From VXNE01 sp963665455 (lineage in GTDB: Bacteria; Pseudomonadota; Gammaproteobacteria; Pseudomonadales; Azotimanducaceae): DNA of 64,000 nt. Below, piece after piece: positions 1 through 9,261 of the stretch (position 1 is the stretch's first letter; each line of letters starts with the position of its first letter). Below the pieces are notes generated by a model. That model was not told the origin of the DNA. It worked only from the letters and a program-made list of their open reading frames with translations, and searched no databases. The DNA lies in the NCBI GenBank assembly GCA_963665455.1, contig OY762279.1, positions 4,030,001 to 4,094,000 of the forward strand. Reading direction: 5' to 3'. The translations under genes and the position numbers were made by a program.

Positions 1-2670
1 CTCGTCCGCGTCCACCTCCAGCTGCCCGCGCACCGACTGGTACTCGTCCGCGCCGGCGTAGTGGAAGCCGTCCTCCGTCCCCGGCGGCACCGGGTCGAGG
101 TCCCGCGCCTCCACCTCCGGCGGCTCCAGCCGGATCACGTCGTCGAGCTGGTCGCTCGGCAGGTCCAGCACCCGCCTCGCCACGCCGCCCTGCTCCGCCC
201 CGTCCCGCGACTCCTCCAGGCGCCGCAGCACGTACGTGAAGTCCATGTACGACGTCGCGTCGATCTGGTCCAGCAGGCCCTGCACGTACCGCGCCTTCGC
301 CGCCGCGTCCGGGTCGTCGAACGCCCACCGCGGACCCCACGTCTCCCGCAGGTGCTGCAGGAAGTAGTAGCTCCGCTCGCCGTCGCCGGACGCCGCCGCG
401 AACTCGTCGCCCAGCCCCGCCGCGTCGATCCACTCCTGCGGAACGCTCGACAGGCTGCGCATCGCCAACTGCCGGCTGCGCTCGCTCGCGTCCGCGTACA
501 ACTCGAACACGTCGTCGTCGATCGCCTCGTCCGCGAAGGTCTCGTCCAGCCAGACGAGCTCCGACGCCATCCCCCAGCCCTCCGGCGCCCGGCGCAGGTC
601 CTCCGCGTCCGCCGGCGCCCGGATCGCGTCGCGCCCGTAGCGGTAGCCCGGCGGCGCGTCCACGTCGAACCGCAGCCGTATCCCCTCCGCGGACTCCAAC
701 GCGAACAGCGCGTCGAGGGCCTGGTCCTTCGCCCGCTCCAGGCTGGCGAGCGTCCCGGCCGACTTGCCCACGTTGTCCGCGTCCGCCATCAGGAACATCT
801 CGCGCAGCGCGATCGACGGGTCGCGGCCCGCCTCCAGCGCCTCGAGGGCGGCCCGGTGGAAGCCCGCCAACTGCACGTAGTAGGTGAACTCGTCCTGCAG
901 CGCCGCGTTCTCCGGGCTCGTGGACATCAGGTCCGTGAGCTCCAGCATCGCGGCCCTCGAGTCCTCCATGTCCTGCTGCAGCTTCATCCTCAGGTGGTAG
1001 GAGCGGACGTTCGCCGGCGTCGTGCTGTTGAGGTAGGCGTTGCGCATGTCCTCCGACACGTTCGTCGCCTGCTGCAGCGCCCGGTAGGCCTGCGCGTCGA
1101 CGTTCGTCATCGTGCCGCGCACGAAGTCCGCCTGCGTCGCGTCCCCCGCCGCCCGCAGCGCCGTCTCGATCTCCGCCAGCTTCGCGTACGCGTCCTGCGC
1201 CACCACGTTCGCCGCGTCGATGCCGAGCTCCCGGACCCGCGCCGCCATCCACGGATCCTCCAGCAGGTTGTCCAGCTGCGACTTCGACAACTGGTCCACG
1301 TATCTGAGCGTGTCCCGCCGCAGGCTGTAGCCGGGGTTCATGTCCCCGCGGAACTCCCTCCCCAACGTGCGCTGCCGGAAGCCGTCCACCTCGCGCCCGT
1401 AGTCGAAGTCCCCCGGCAGCCCCATCGCCAGGCGCCGCGCCTCGTGGTCCAGCGGCGGACCCAGCGTCGCCGGCGGCAGGTCCAGCGCCGCCGGCGGCGC
1501 CGGCAACTCCGCGTCACCCAACCCGCGCCCGCCGCCGCCGTCCAACCGCGCCAGGTCGTCCGCCGTCAGCATCTGCCCGCCGAACATCGACAACGGATCG
1601 TCGTCCATGTAGCGCGCCTGCCACGCGTTCTGGCCGCCGTCCGCCGCAACGTCGAACTTCTGCGCCTCCGACAGGTCGCCGCTCGCCAGCACCCGCGCCG
1701 TGAAGTTGTCCTCCGCGGACTCCAGCCCCGTCGCCGACCGCAGCCGCCGCAGCGCCGCCGCGTCCTCCCCGTCCGCAACCGCCGTCAGGTCCGACAACGC
1801 CCTCGACGCGTCCTCCACCGCCTCCAGGTTGCCAACCTGCACCCGCAGGTCGCGAACCGCGTCCGCCGCCTGCGCCACCTGCTTCGAAACGTCCGCCGCC
1901 TTGTACATCCGGCCGATCGACTTGCGCCGCCCGCCCTTCGACAACGTCTTCGCCGGCCGACCCGCCCCCGACGCCACCGTCGTCAGCGCCGTCGCGTCCC
2001 CCGACAGGTACGCCAGCGCCTGCGACGGCGTCGCCGCGCCGCCCCCCTCGCCGGCGCCGTTCATCTTGTTGCGCACCGCCGTCGTCACGCTGCACAGCGC
2101 CCGGAAGCCCGTCGCCATCGTCGTGTGCAGCGCCCCAGAAAACCGCGCCGCCAGGTACGCGTGCAGCCCAACCCCGTACTCCCGCTCGAACGTCGTGCTG
2201 CCCACCTCCACCAGCGCCAGGTCCGCCATCGCCGTGCCGACCTTCTCCTCCATCCCGATCACGCCCGACAACCACAGGTCCAGACCCGCCGTCGCCCGAA
2301 CCCCGCCGCCCAACATCATGTCGTCGCTCATCCCGGCCAACACCAGGATCGCACCCGCCTGGTGGTCCACCACCGTCCCCGCCAGCAGCGTCGTGTCGCT
2401 CTTCGCCTGCAGCGTCCGCGTCCCCGTGACGTGCGTCTCCACCCGCCGCGCCTGCGTCACCAGGTTCTCCGCCGTCTCCGCGCAGCCGCCCAACACCGCG
2501 CGCTCCAAGCCCGCCACCGCGTCGCTCGACGACAAGCCGGCCGGAACCGACCCGAAACCCACCTCCAGACGGTCGCCGTCCCCCCGGCGCAGCGCGCCGT
2601 CCCCCGACAACACCCGCAAACGCTCCGACCGCGTCTGGATCGCGTGCTTCTCCGTCGTGACGTCAGACAT
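1..2670 (-). CDS. Large spike-associated protein, C-terminus outside window
   Basis: This frame is open for 890 codons from an ATG at 2670 down to base 1 with no stop, so the gene is cut by the window edge. The start is preceded by GGGAGAG seven bases upstream and lies 65 bp after the DUF4150 gene. The N-terminal ~160 residues alternate short beta-like stretches (TRTLQAKSDTTLLAGTVV) and a hydrophobic Gly/Ala-rich block (AGMSDDMMLGGG onward, about residue 110) that resembles the blocks in the 4158-3154 and 4837-4163 genes. From about residue 200 the protein is charged and mostly helical by composition, rich in Arg, Ala, Asp and Glu, with no enzymatic motif I recognise. Its place after Hcp, VgrG and a PAAR-like tip fits a cargo effector or structural passenger; that role is inference. 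A 930-codon antisense frame covers the same DNA and is treated as a shadow because of high GC. Confidence 0.75.
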   Translation of the reverse strand, partial: MSDVTTEKHAIQTRSERLRVLSGDGALRRGDGDRLEVGFGSVPAGLSSSDAVAGLERAVLGGCAETAENLVTQARRVETHVTGTRTLQAKSDTTLLAGTVVDHQAGAILVLAGMSDDMMLGGGVRATAGLDLWLSGVIGMEEKVGTAMADLALVEVGSTTFEREYGVGLHAYLAARFSGALHTTMATGFRALCSVTTAVRNKMNGAGEGGGAATPSQALAYLSGDATALTTVASGAGRPAKTLSKGGRRKSIGRMYKAADVSKQVAQAADAVRDLRVQVGNLEAVEDASRALSDLTAVADGEDAAALRRLRSATGLESAEDNFTARVLASGDLSEAQKFDVAADGGQNAWQARYMDDDPLSMFGGQMLTADDLARLDGGGGRGLGDAELPAPPAALDLPPATLGPPLDHEARRLAMGLPGDFDYGREVDGFRQRTLGREFRGDMNPGYSLRRDTLRYVDQLSKSQLDNLLEDPWMAARVRELGIDAANVVAQDAYAKLAEIETALRAAGDATQADFVRGTMTNVDAQAYRALQQATNVSEDMRNAYLNSTTPANVRSYHLRMKLQQDMEDSRAAMLELTDLMSTSPENAALQDEFTYYVQLAGFHRAALEALEAGRDPSIALREMFLMADADNVGKSAGTLASLERAKDQALDALFALESAEGIRLRFDVDAPPGYRYGRDAIRAPADAEDLRRAPEGWGMASELVWLDETFADEAIDDDVFELYADASERSRQLAMRSLSSVPQEWIDAAGLGDEFAAASGDGERSYYFLQHLRETWGPRWAFDDPDAAAKARYVQGLLDQIDATSYMDFTYVLRRLEESRDGAEQGGVARRVLDLPSDQLDDVIRLEPPEVEARDLDPVPPGTEDGFHYAGADEYQSVRGQLEVDADE

Positions 2671-2735
2671 GGCTTACTCTCCCGTACTCCAATTCCCTCG
2701 GTCTCCCACTACACTCCCGTTCCCGGGAGGCGCCG

Positions 2736-3122
2736 TCAGCGCATGACCACCTTGATGAATTGCCCCGGGACGGCGGTGATGCCGGGCGCGTTGGCCATGT
2801 TATGGATCGTCGGCGCGGTCAGTCGCCACGAGGGCATGCCGCCGACGAAGTAGATTTGCGAGCCGAGCGTCGGACGCCCCATGCCCACGATCATCTGGCT
2901 TGCCACACCGCCCATGGCACCCGCCTCGTCCCCGTTGGTGACCGCATACATGCTGCCGATGTTCAACTCCGGCATGGCGTTGATCATGATCGTGAAGTAT
3001 GTCGGTATCGCCATTGCGTTGTTGCCCATGTTCGGATACGGCACGGGAACCGCGAACGGCGGCGTCTTGCAGACGTCCGGCACCGCCATGGACATGCCCA
3101 TTCCAAAGGTCATTGGCATCAT
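2736..3122 (-). CDS. DUF4150 / PAAR-like spike-tip protein
   Basis: The 128-residue product begins with a Met-rich stretch and then shows the signature VPDVCKTPPFAVPVPYPN (residues 14-31), typical of DUF4150, the PAAR-like family found with type VI secretion genes. Later it has GDEAGAMGGVASQMIVG, also usual for this family, where a Gly-rich loop follows the proline-rich one. PAAR-like proteins sharpen the VgrG spike and tether effectors. It lies 31 bp after the preceding gene and 65 bp before the large gene at 2670, in the same direction, so it is probably co-transcribed with both. AGAGGAAG lies about ten bases before the ATG. Its length is normal for a stand-alone DUF4150 protein with no fused toxin, which makes the next gene the natural cargo candidate. 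Confidence 0.85.
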   Translation of the reverse strand: MMPMTFGMGMSMAVPDVCKTPPFAVPVPYPNMGNNAMAIPTYFTIMINAMPELNIGSMYAVTNGDEAGAMGGVASQMIVGMGRPTLGSQIYFVGGMPSWRLTAPTIHNMANAPGITAVPGQFIKVVMR

Positions 3123-3153
3123 TTGCTGGTACTTCCTCTCAAGCTCTCAAGCG

Positions 3154-4158
3154 TCACATCATCAAATCGATGTTCTTCATTTCGCTGATCACACCGACCA
3201 CTCGGGTTCGCGACCTCGGCCGGCCCGCCGGCGGCTGCGGCGGATCCTTTTTGACCTTCGACGCGATCGCGCCACCGATGGCGATGGCGAGGTTCAACTG
3301 TATGGTGGCGATGCCGATGGCCATGTCCGCGAACGGGCACAGGGCAAGCGCTAGCCGGCCAAGCTTCATCCACAGCCGGGTTTCCGGCGTGTGCTGGGTC
3401 GGAGTGCCCAAGACGGGCTCAATGGTGACGTTCGTGCTGCGCACGTAGGCCAAGCCGGCCCACGCACACAACTCCACCGACCGATACATGAAGCCGCCGA
3501 CGTGCATCCGCAGCAGCGCGGCGCGCGCCGCCCCACCATAGACATCGCCGGACATCAAGGCGCTGACCGACATGGAGACGCCGGCGATCGTCCGCAGGTG
3601 CAGGCCCGCGCAAATCACGCCCTCCATGCCGGCCATGCGCATGACGCGACCATTCCAATTGCGTCGGATGGCACCGGTCATCAACGTCATCCGGTCGCCC
3701 ACGTCCCAGGTTGCGTCGCCGATGACGGTGAGCTTGTCCTCGCCAAACGGCACGCCCGTGAGCGCCGTCGATGCGCTCGTACCGGAGTCCTCCGAGGAAC
3801 TCCCCGCCGAACTCCCCGCCGAGGCCTTGGCGGCTTCACCCACGGACAAGTTCACGTCGCCATGCACATGCAATGTCGATTGGCCGGTGACGGTCTTGTT
3901 CAGGTTCCCGCCAACGTAGGACGTGTGCTGTAGGGCCGCGATGACCACGCGCCGGTCCTCTAGTTCCTGAATGCCGCCGGAACCGACGATGCTGAGCTCG
4001 TAGCCGTTTTGCCACGGCACGGCAGTGCGGTAGATGTCGAGCGCCTGGGTATCCGGCACCTCGAGCAGCGACTCCAGCAGCGAAGCTTCTATCGGCCGCC
4101 ACGGGTAGTTCCTCTCGACGAAATTGGTGGAGTTGGAACTAGTGGTATCGCTAGGCAT
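3154..4158 (-). CDS. Needle-like beta-repeat protein with hydrophobic C-terminal half
   Basis: The start chosen is the ATG at 4158 (MPSDTTSSNS), preceded by AGGA and 4 bp after the stop of the upstream gene; an in-frame start at 4206 would overlap that gene by 44 bp. The product has 334 residues. Residues ~75-125 contain YVGGNLNKTVTGQ and LHVHGDVNLSVGE, which look like the short G-terminated beta repeats of the VgrG needle (DUF2345/gp5 beta-helix). A Ser/Gly linker follows, then another beta segment and, from about residue 180, hydrophobic Gly/Ala-rich stretches (AGMEGVICAGLHLRTIAG). The latter resemble blocks in the adjacent 224-residue protein and in the N-terminus of the 890-codon gene. 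I infer a spike needle or a membrane-inserting passenger. The exact family is not recognised. Confidence 0.7.
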   Translation of the reverse strand: MPSDTTSSNSTNFVERNYPWRPIEASLLESLLEVPDTQALDIYRTAVPWQNGYELSIVGSGGIQELEDRRVVIAALQHTSYVGGNLNKTVTGQSTLHVHGDVNLSVGEAAKASAGSSAGSSSEDSGTSASTALTGVPFGEDKLTVIGDATWDVGDRMTLMTGAIRRNWNGRVMRMAGMEGVICAGLHLRTIAGVSMSVSALMSGDVYGGAARAALLRMHVGGFMYRSVELCAWAGLAYVRSTNVTIEPVLGTPTQHTPETRLWMKLGRLALALCPFADMAIGIATIQLNLAIAIGGAIASKVKKDPPQPPAGRPRSRTRVVGVISEMKNIDLMM

Positions 4159-4162
4159 GGTC

Positions 4163-4837
4163 CTACGTCTCCAAGGTCTGGCCGGAGCCGGGGGCACCGA
4201 TGTCAAAATCGGTCATTTCGGAGTCGCTGAGGATGAGGAAACTCTCCACCCGGTTCTCGAAGTCATCCACGTAAATGCTGCCGCGGGTGACCCTCGCCAA
4301 CATCGCATGCGCGTAGGCCCAATAGGCGCGGATCATCGCTCCGGCGATTTCGATGCGGGCCAAGTCCACCTCCACCCAACCGCCCCAGCAGAGGAAGTCC
4401 GCCCAGGCGCAGACGCGCAGGTAGACCCCCGACAGGGTATTCACGTACGCGCCAGCCATCAGCGTCTCCGACTCGATCTTGGCCTTCAGGATCATGTCGC
4501 CGGTGACGTTGTCGACGAGCTCGTCGCCAATCAGGCGCATGTCCGAGTGGTAGACGGTCGACTTGTACGTGCCCGTGGTCGTGAAGCCCCATCTATCCGT
4601 GCCACCGCCGATGGTGACGTCGCGGGCGCCGCGAGATATGGTTAGCTGGTTGCGGTAATCCCGTTGCTCGGTGCCGAGGGAGACCGTCAGGTCGTCCGTC
4701 ACGATGCGCTGGACGTAGCCGGCCACGTCCAGCCGCAGATCGGCGTCCGTGATGACGACTTCCCGCCGGTAGAGCCGGGTCATGTCGAAGGCAGCACTCG
4801 AACTGCCCCCTCCGGTTCCGCTACCGCTACCTGACAT
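4163..4837 (-). CDS. Small needle-like beta-repeat protein of the spike cluster
   Basis: This 224-residue protein starts with a Gly/Ser/Thr linker (MSGSGSGTGGGSSS) like the linkers in the VgrG-like proteins. Residues ~18-110 are a run of short beta stretches (REVVITDADLRLDVAGYVQ, LTISRGARDVTIGGG). After them come a hydrophobic Trp/Cys-rich segment (YLRVCAWADFLCWGGWVEV, about 140-160) and an Ala-rich segment. The layout of repeats followed by a hydrophobic block is the same as in the next gene downstream, so the two are likely paralogues. The start has GGGAG in front, and 52 bp separate it from the DUF2169 gene. It has no catalytic motif. A spike component or membrane-active effector are the two readings I consider; neither is proven. 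Confidence 0.68.
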   Translation of the reverse strand: MSGSGSGTGGGSSSAAFDMTRLYRREVVITDADLRLDVAGYVQRIVTDDLTVSLGTEQRDYRNQLTISRGARDVTIGGGTDRWGFTTTGTYKSTVYHSDMRLIGDELVDNVTGDMILKAKIESETLMAGAYVNTLSGVYLRVCAWADFLCWGGWVEVDLARIEIAGAMIRAYWAYAHAMLARVTRGSIYVDDFENRVESFLILSDSEMTDFDIGAPGSGQTLET

Positions 4838-4889
4838 GGCTCGTCACTCCCTTGTATCAGCCTGCATATCGGCCTGCCGCCCCGGCGGA

Positions 4890-7412
4890 TCAGGCCACCT
4901 CCCGGGCCGTCCCCCGGAAATCGGTGCCAATCGTGCGTTCGGGCGCGAACTTGGCACCCACGATGTCGGCATCCATGAACACGGCCCGCGCCAACTCCGT
5001 GTCGTTGAAGTCGACCCCGCGCAAGCCAGCGCCGAGGAACCAGGCGTCGCTCGCGTCGGACCCCTGCCACACGCTGGTCGCCATCGTGCATTGCAGGAAG
5101 CGGGTGCCGGCGAGCTTCGTCTCGGCAAACACCGAACCGCTGAAGTCGCAATGCTCGAAACGGCAGCCCTCGACGAGTTCGGCCTTGGCCAACGAGGCGT
5201 TCGCGAACCCGGTTTCGACGAAGCGCGCGCCCAAGAAGCGGCACTCGTCGAGATGCACGGCACCGACGAAGCCGCAGGTTTCGGCCTCGACCTGATCAAA
5301 GACGCTGCCGGGAAAGCCCTTGGCCATGGCCCAGAACTTGAACATGGACACGCGTTCGAACCTAGTGTGCGGCGCATGCACGTTGTTGAACGTCACCTCG
5401 CGCAAGCTCATGTCCGTGAACGTGAGTCGGATCAGCAAGCCCTCGATGCATTGTACCTCACGCCACTCTCCACCGCGCAGCTCGGTGTCGCGCAGCGCTG
5501 GGTCCACCATGCTCACCCGCTCGAATCGGCAGTTGCCGAAGGTCAGGTTGATACAAGCGATTTCCGACACGTTGTTGAGGTCCGTAAACGCGCAATCGTG
5601 GAAGGCGCCTCCATCAAAGGTGACGCGCGACAGGTTGACCTTCTCGAACGTGCAGTCGCGGAACGTGCAGTTCTCGAACCGGGCGCCGGCGAAGGTCATG
5701 CCCTCGAAGTGGCAGTCGTTGAACTCGACATCGCGCCAGGTAGTTTCTTCCGCCAGGAGACCCGCGAGGCGCCGGCCGGCGAAGGCCAGCGCCGGGCCGA
5801 TCGAGGTGGCGCCCGTAGCCTCCGCGCCGGGCGCCTCCCCGCCTAGCGCGGCGCCGGAGACATCAATGTGCCGCTCCAGTTCTCCCGCGTTGATGCTGCG
5901 CGCCACGGCCGCGCCGAACAGTGCGGCTTCCTCCTCGAACATGGCGGGCCACGGCAGCGGCGGCTTGGGGCTGATCATGCGCGCATCCGTCACCCGGCGG
6001 AGCATCGCCTCCGGGTCCAGGTCATCGCCGTCGGGCTGCGCGGCCGCGTGCGCCCGCAGGTCGCGTTCCTGCTTCGCCTGATACGGTGCCCGCAAGCGGG
6101 CCATGATCTCTTGATCCAAGCCGTCCGCCCGCAGCAGCGGCGTACGCGGCGCGTCGAGATCCTCCTCCGGTTCGGGAAAGCCGGCTTTCTCGTGGCGCGC
6201 CTTGGCCTTCGCCATGGTGGCGGCGGCCAAGTCCGCGATGGCCGCGCCGTCCGGCGGCGATTCCTCGCTCGAGGTCGCCTCCTCCATCGCCTCAAGCACA
6301 CCGTCCACCTCCGCGGATTTTGGGTTATCCCCCTCGAATGGGTTTTCGGGCATGTCGGCCTCGTCCCGCATCCAATCCTGCGCGGCCTGCACGCGGGCGG
6401 CCACCGGATCGTCCTCGGGGCGGGCGAACGGCGGCGTGACCGTGGCGGCCAACGCCGCGGGCAGGAGCGGCCGATCATCCAAGGCCTTCTCCGGCTCCAT
6501 CCAGCGAGTCACGGCGATGTCGGACCAGTGGAGCTCGTCCTTCGGCGGTGCGTCCACGTCCTCCAGGGCCGCAATCACGGCGTCCACGGATTCGCCGAGC
6601 GCGTCGTCCCCCAGGGGAAGGGATGCCCGCCACACCATGGCGGCTAGTCCCGCCGCGGGAATCAGCATGATGCTATGGATGCGCGGAGGCAGTAGCTCCA
6701 TGTCCGCCCGGTTGCGGATCGTCGTGAACGTCATCCGATAGAGCGGCAGCGCCATGTCCACGGCCTCGTCGAAGATGCCCTCGCAGACCAAGGGATCCCC
6801 CGGATGGAACGACTCCGCACGAAACGCCGGGTGGGCGTCGTGGAACACCGACGGATCCGCGTCCCGTGGCCAGCCGATGCCGGATTCCAGATCCGGATTG
6901 CCCATGTTGCGCAACCGCACCGGGTGGTCGTAGGGTGTCTCGCCGAGCCACAATGGCCGGGCGGGGTCGTCAATGTCGACGATGAGCGGCTTGCGGTCGT
7001 CCTCCGGTCCGCCGCGACCGCCCGGATTGTCTTCCTCGTGCCAAGCAGCCGCGTCCGGACCCACCGCCATGGGCGCATCCGGGGCCTCCTCGTCGGCATT
7101 CAGGACGAACCGCGTGAGCATGGAACCACAGCGCAGCAAGGCCTCCCGGCGCTCGCCGACGACCGGGGCGACCGCGCCGACCACGAGTACCTCCGCGCCC
7201 GGCAGGGGCACCATCGCGTCCGGGACGGCCGTTTCGCCACCGTGCTGCGCGACCTGCTGATACCACTCCCTAGTCGCCACCGGGGCGCCGTCGGCCACGC
7301 GGAACGGGAAGAACGCCGACACGCAGAGCACGGAACCCCGCCCGGGCACCTCTACCGGACGGGCACCGAGCGCGATGGCCTGCGGGAACACGTGCGCGCG
7401 CCCTTCGCTCAT
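4890..7412 (-). CDS. DUF2169 domain protein with pentapeptide repeats (T6SS adaptor type)
   Basis: The 840-residue protein has an N-terminal DUF2169 region (about 1-330; includes VLCVSAFFPFRVADG near residue 30 and RFVLNADEEAP near 100), an acidic Ala-rich middle, and a C-terminal block of about 270 residues (from ~559) made of pentapeptide repeats such as FENCTFRDCTFEKVNLS and FEHCDFSGSVF. DUF2169 proteins are known partners of VgrG and DUF4150 in type VI loci, where they act as adaptors loading cargo on the spike; pentapeptide repeats form a right-handed beta-helix used as a scaffold. The start is three bases after the VgrG1 stop, with GAGGG in front, so the two genes are translationally close. 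It sits between the VgrG genes and the needle-like/PAAR-like genes, as expected for a loader. Confidence 0.85.
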   Translation of the reverse strand: MSEGRAHVFPQAIALGARPVEVPGRGSVLCVSAFFPFRVADGAPVATREWYQQVAQHGGETAVPDAMVPLPGAEVLVVGAVAPVVGERREALLRCGSMLTRFVLNADEEAPDAPMAVGPDAAAWHEEDNPGGRGGPEDDRKPLIVDIDDPARPLWLGETPYDHPVRLRNMGNPDLESGIGWPRDADPSVFHDAHPAFRAESFHPGDPLVCEGIFDEAVDMALPLYRMTFTTIRNRADMELLPPRIHSIMLIPAAGLAAMVWRASLPLGDDALGESVDAVIAALEDVDAPPKDELHWSDIAVTRWMEPEKALDDRPLLPAALAATVTPPFARPEDDPVAARVQAAQDWMRDEADMPENPFEGDNPKSAEVDGVLEAMEEATSSEESPPDGAAIADLAAATMAKAKARHEKAGFPEPEEDLDAPRTPLLRADGLDQEIMARLRAPYQAKQERDLRAHAAAQPDGDDLDPEAMLRRVTDARMISPKPPLPWPAMFEEEAALFGAAVARSINAGELERHIDVSGAALGGEAPGAEATGATSIGPALAFAGRRLAGLLAEETTWRDVEFNDCHFEGMTFAGARFENCTFRDCTFEKVNLSRVTFDGGAFHDCAFTDLNNVSEIACINLTFGNCRFERVSMVDPALRDTELRGGEWREVQCIEGLLIRLTFTDMSLREVTFNNVHAPHTRFERVSMFKFWAMAKGFPGSVFDQVEAETCGFVGAVHLDECRFLGARFVETGFANASLAKAELVEGCRFEHCDFSGSVFAETKLAGTRFLQCTMATSVWQGSDASDAWFLGAGLRGVDFNDTELARAVFMDADIVGAKFAPERTIGTDFRGTAREVA

Positions 7413-7415
7413 GGC

Positions 7416-9077
7416 TCAGCCCTCGTTCTCCACCTCGTCCATGGGACGGAACACCACGCCGGCCCAGCCTGAGGTGCCGTGCCCCACCAGCAGCCCAGCG
7501 GTCGCGCTCAACAGTGCGGTCGGCACGCGCTTGTGGTCGCGATACCCGAAACCGACGATCTCCGCGTAGAGCGGACTGCGCACCGATACCCGGCACGGGT
7601 CGCCCTGGCGATGGGCGGAAATGAAGCCGTGGCCGCCACCACCCATCGGCTCAATGATCGGCAGATGGATGACATCTCCCGCGTGCGGGACGACGGTCGT
7701 GGTGCCCGAGCCCAGGGAGGAACCGCCTGTGGACGACCCGCTCGACGAGCCGCTCGATGAGCCGGCGTTGTCGTCTGCGCTCACGAGAAACGAGAAGCGT
7801 ACGGGGATGCGCCCCTGCCGGTCACGGTCGACCTGCGCCCCGTCCTCGGACTCCCCGTCGTCCACGACGGCGCTGACGAACACGCCGTCTCCCGCCTGCT
7901 CCCGCACCGTGCCGCGCCACGCGATGCCATCCTTGTACATCTTGCAGATGTTGCGATAGCCCTCGCTGCGCACGGCGTGCAGCGTCTCCATGGCCTGCCA
8001 GTGTCGATTGCCGGCCATGGTTACGTTGGTGAATTTGATGCGCACCCCGGGCCGCATGCCCGTGTTCCCCGTCGCGATGAGCGTGGACGTGGACTCCAGC
8101 AGAGCGGTCTCACCGGAGAAAAGGGAGCGCCGCCGGAGCTCGTCGGCAGAGGTCAACCCCATCGCCTCGATGACGCGGGCAACCCCGCCGGTGCCACCGT
8201 AGCGCTTCGCGTCGCCGGTCGGGTTGTCGAGCACGGCGGCGCCGGAGGAGACGGGGAAGCTGCCGATCGACACCAGTTCCGCATTCGTGTCGGTGACGGT
8301 CGAGCGCGTGGTGGCACCCGTGGCCGAACCCGAACCGCTGCTCGAATCCCCATTGTCGCCGGCACCCGAACCGCTGCCAGAGCCCGCCCCGCCCGGAGCC
8401 CCCAAAGTCATTTCCAGCGGCGTCCCCGTCGGTCTCGAGTCGGTGACATGGACATGCACCGTCCCGTTCAGAAATCCCGTCACCTCCAAACGGGCGCCGA
8501 GGCGCGCCATGAGATCCTGCAGCCAGTCGCCGAGCGGAGCGCCGGCGGCGATGGCCAAGGGCAACGGCGACACGGCAGAATGCACCTGTTCGGTGACGGT
8601 GATCTTCGGTAGCCCGGGCAACACCGGCGTGTACGTCGGCAGGCCGCTGCCGTTGCCGGCGAGCGCCATCGCCCCTCCGACGATGCGACCGAGTTCGGTG
8701 TCCTTGAACACCGCCCAGATCGACAGATGCGCCATCATCGTCAGCGGGTCACAGAAGCGCACGCGGAATCCGGGATACCTAGGATCCAACCCCTCGATGG
8801 TGTCCAAGGCCAAGATCACGGAGGGCCACGTGCGCACGGCGTTCCCGGTCACGGGCACCAACCGCACGCCCATCGAGGCGCCGGCACGTAGATCGCGGCT
8901 GATCGTGAATTTGAATACGTCCTCCACCGAGGGCGCCACGCCCGGCGGCAGGTCCACGTTCACCTCACCCAGCCAACCGCCGTTGCGGTACTCCGTGAGC
9001 GTGAGTTCGCGAACCGGAATCAGTTGGTCGACCCGCGTCCGCGTCAGCGCGTGGATGTAGGCTAGATGTGCGCTCAT
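7416..9077 (-). CDS. VgrG-like spike protein 1 (needle-less)
   Basis: I chose the ATG at 9077 (MSAHLAYIHALTR) because longer in-frame starts would run into the 3' end of VgrG2; no clear ribosome site is visible. The 553-residue product has a gp27-like N-terminal region (1-~225; GDWLQDLMARLGARLEV matches the VgrG region that selects the lowest-level fold), a Gly/Ser linker (~226-260), a middle domain, and a gp5-type OB-fold with DRQGRIPVRFSF (~416-427) and GDPCRVSVRSPLYAEIVGF (~491-509). A second Ser/Gly linker is inserted in the OB-fold. The protein ends about 40 residues later, with none of the C-terminal beta-helix (DUF2345) normally found in VgrG. Unlike the other two VgrG-like proteins it has no EF-hand insert. 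Confidence 0.82.
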   Translation of the reverse strand: MSAHLAYIHALTRTRVDQLIPVRELTLTEYRNGGWLGEVNVDLPPGVAPSVEDVFKFTISRDLRAGASMGVRLVPVTGNAVRTWPSVILALDTIEGLDPRYPGFRVRFCDPLTMMAHLSIWAVFKDTELGRIVGGAMALAGNGSGLPTYTPVLPGLPKITVTEQVHSAVSPLPLAIAAGAPLGDWLQDLMARLGARLEVTGFLNGTVHVHVTDSRPTGTPLEMTLGAPGGAGSGSGSGAGDNGDSSSGSGSATGATTRSTVTDTNAELVSIGSFPVSSGAAVLDNPTGDAKRYGGTGGVARVIEAMGLTSADELRRRSLFSGETALLESTSTLIATGNTGMRPGVRIKFTNVTMAGNRHWQAMETLHAVRSEGYRNICKMYKDGIAWRGTVREQAGDGVFVSAVVDDGESEDGAQVDRDRQGRIPVRFSFLVSADDNAGSSSGSSSGSSTGGSSLGSGTTTVVPHAGDVIHLPIIEPMGGGGHGFISAHRQGDPCRVSVRSPLYAEIVGFGYRDHKRVPTALLSATAGLLVGHGTSGWAGVVFRPMDEVENEG

Positions 9078-9261
9078 TGGATGATTGACCCGTGGCTGTG
9101 GCAGACATCCCGTGGCACGCACGGGCGCCAGTGCACTAGCCCGTTGGGGAGGGCATCGGCCAACCGTTCCAGTCGTGCACCACGTCGTGCGTTGGCGGCG
9201 ACGGCGCCCACCGCCACTTGCCACCATCTCGACGAATCGTAGCGCATCGAATAGCCCACCG
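9078..9261. other. 184-bp gap between VgrG2 and VgrG1
   Basis: No convincing gene is present. Around 9229-9242 the minus strand carries TACGATTCGTCGAGAT, close to the TACGGTTCGTCGAAAT found at 13526-13541 upstream of Hcp1. The gap may carry its own control element for VgrG1, whose start lacks a visible ribosome site. Confidence 0.35.

Noticed and set aside
61..2853. 930-codon plus-strand open frame
   Set aside because: Arg/Pro/His/Val-rich translation with no family features, antisense to the 890-codon gene that has a ribosome site and fits the operon.
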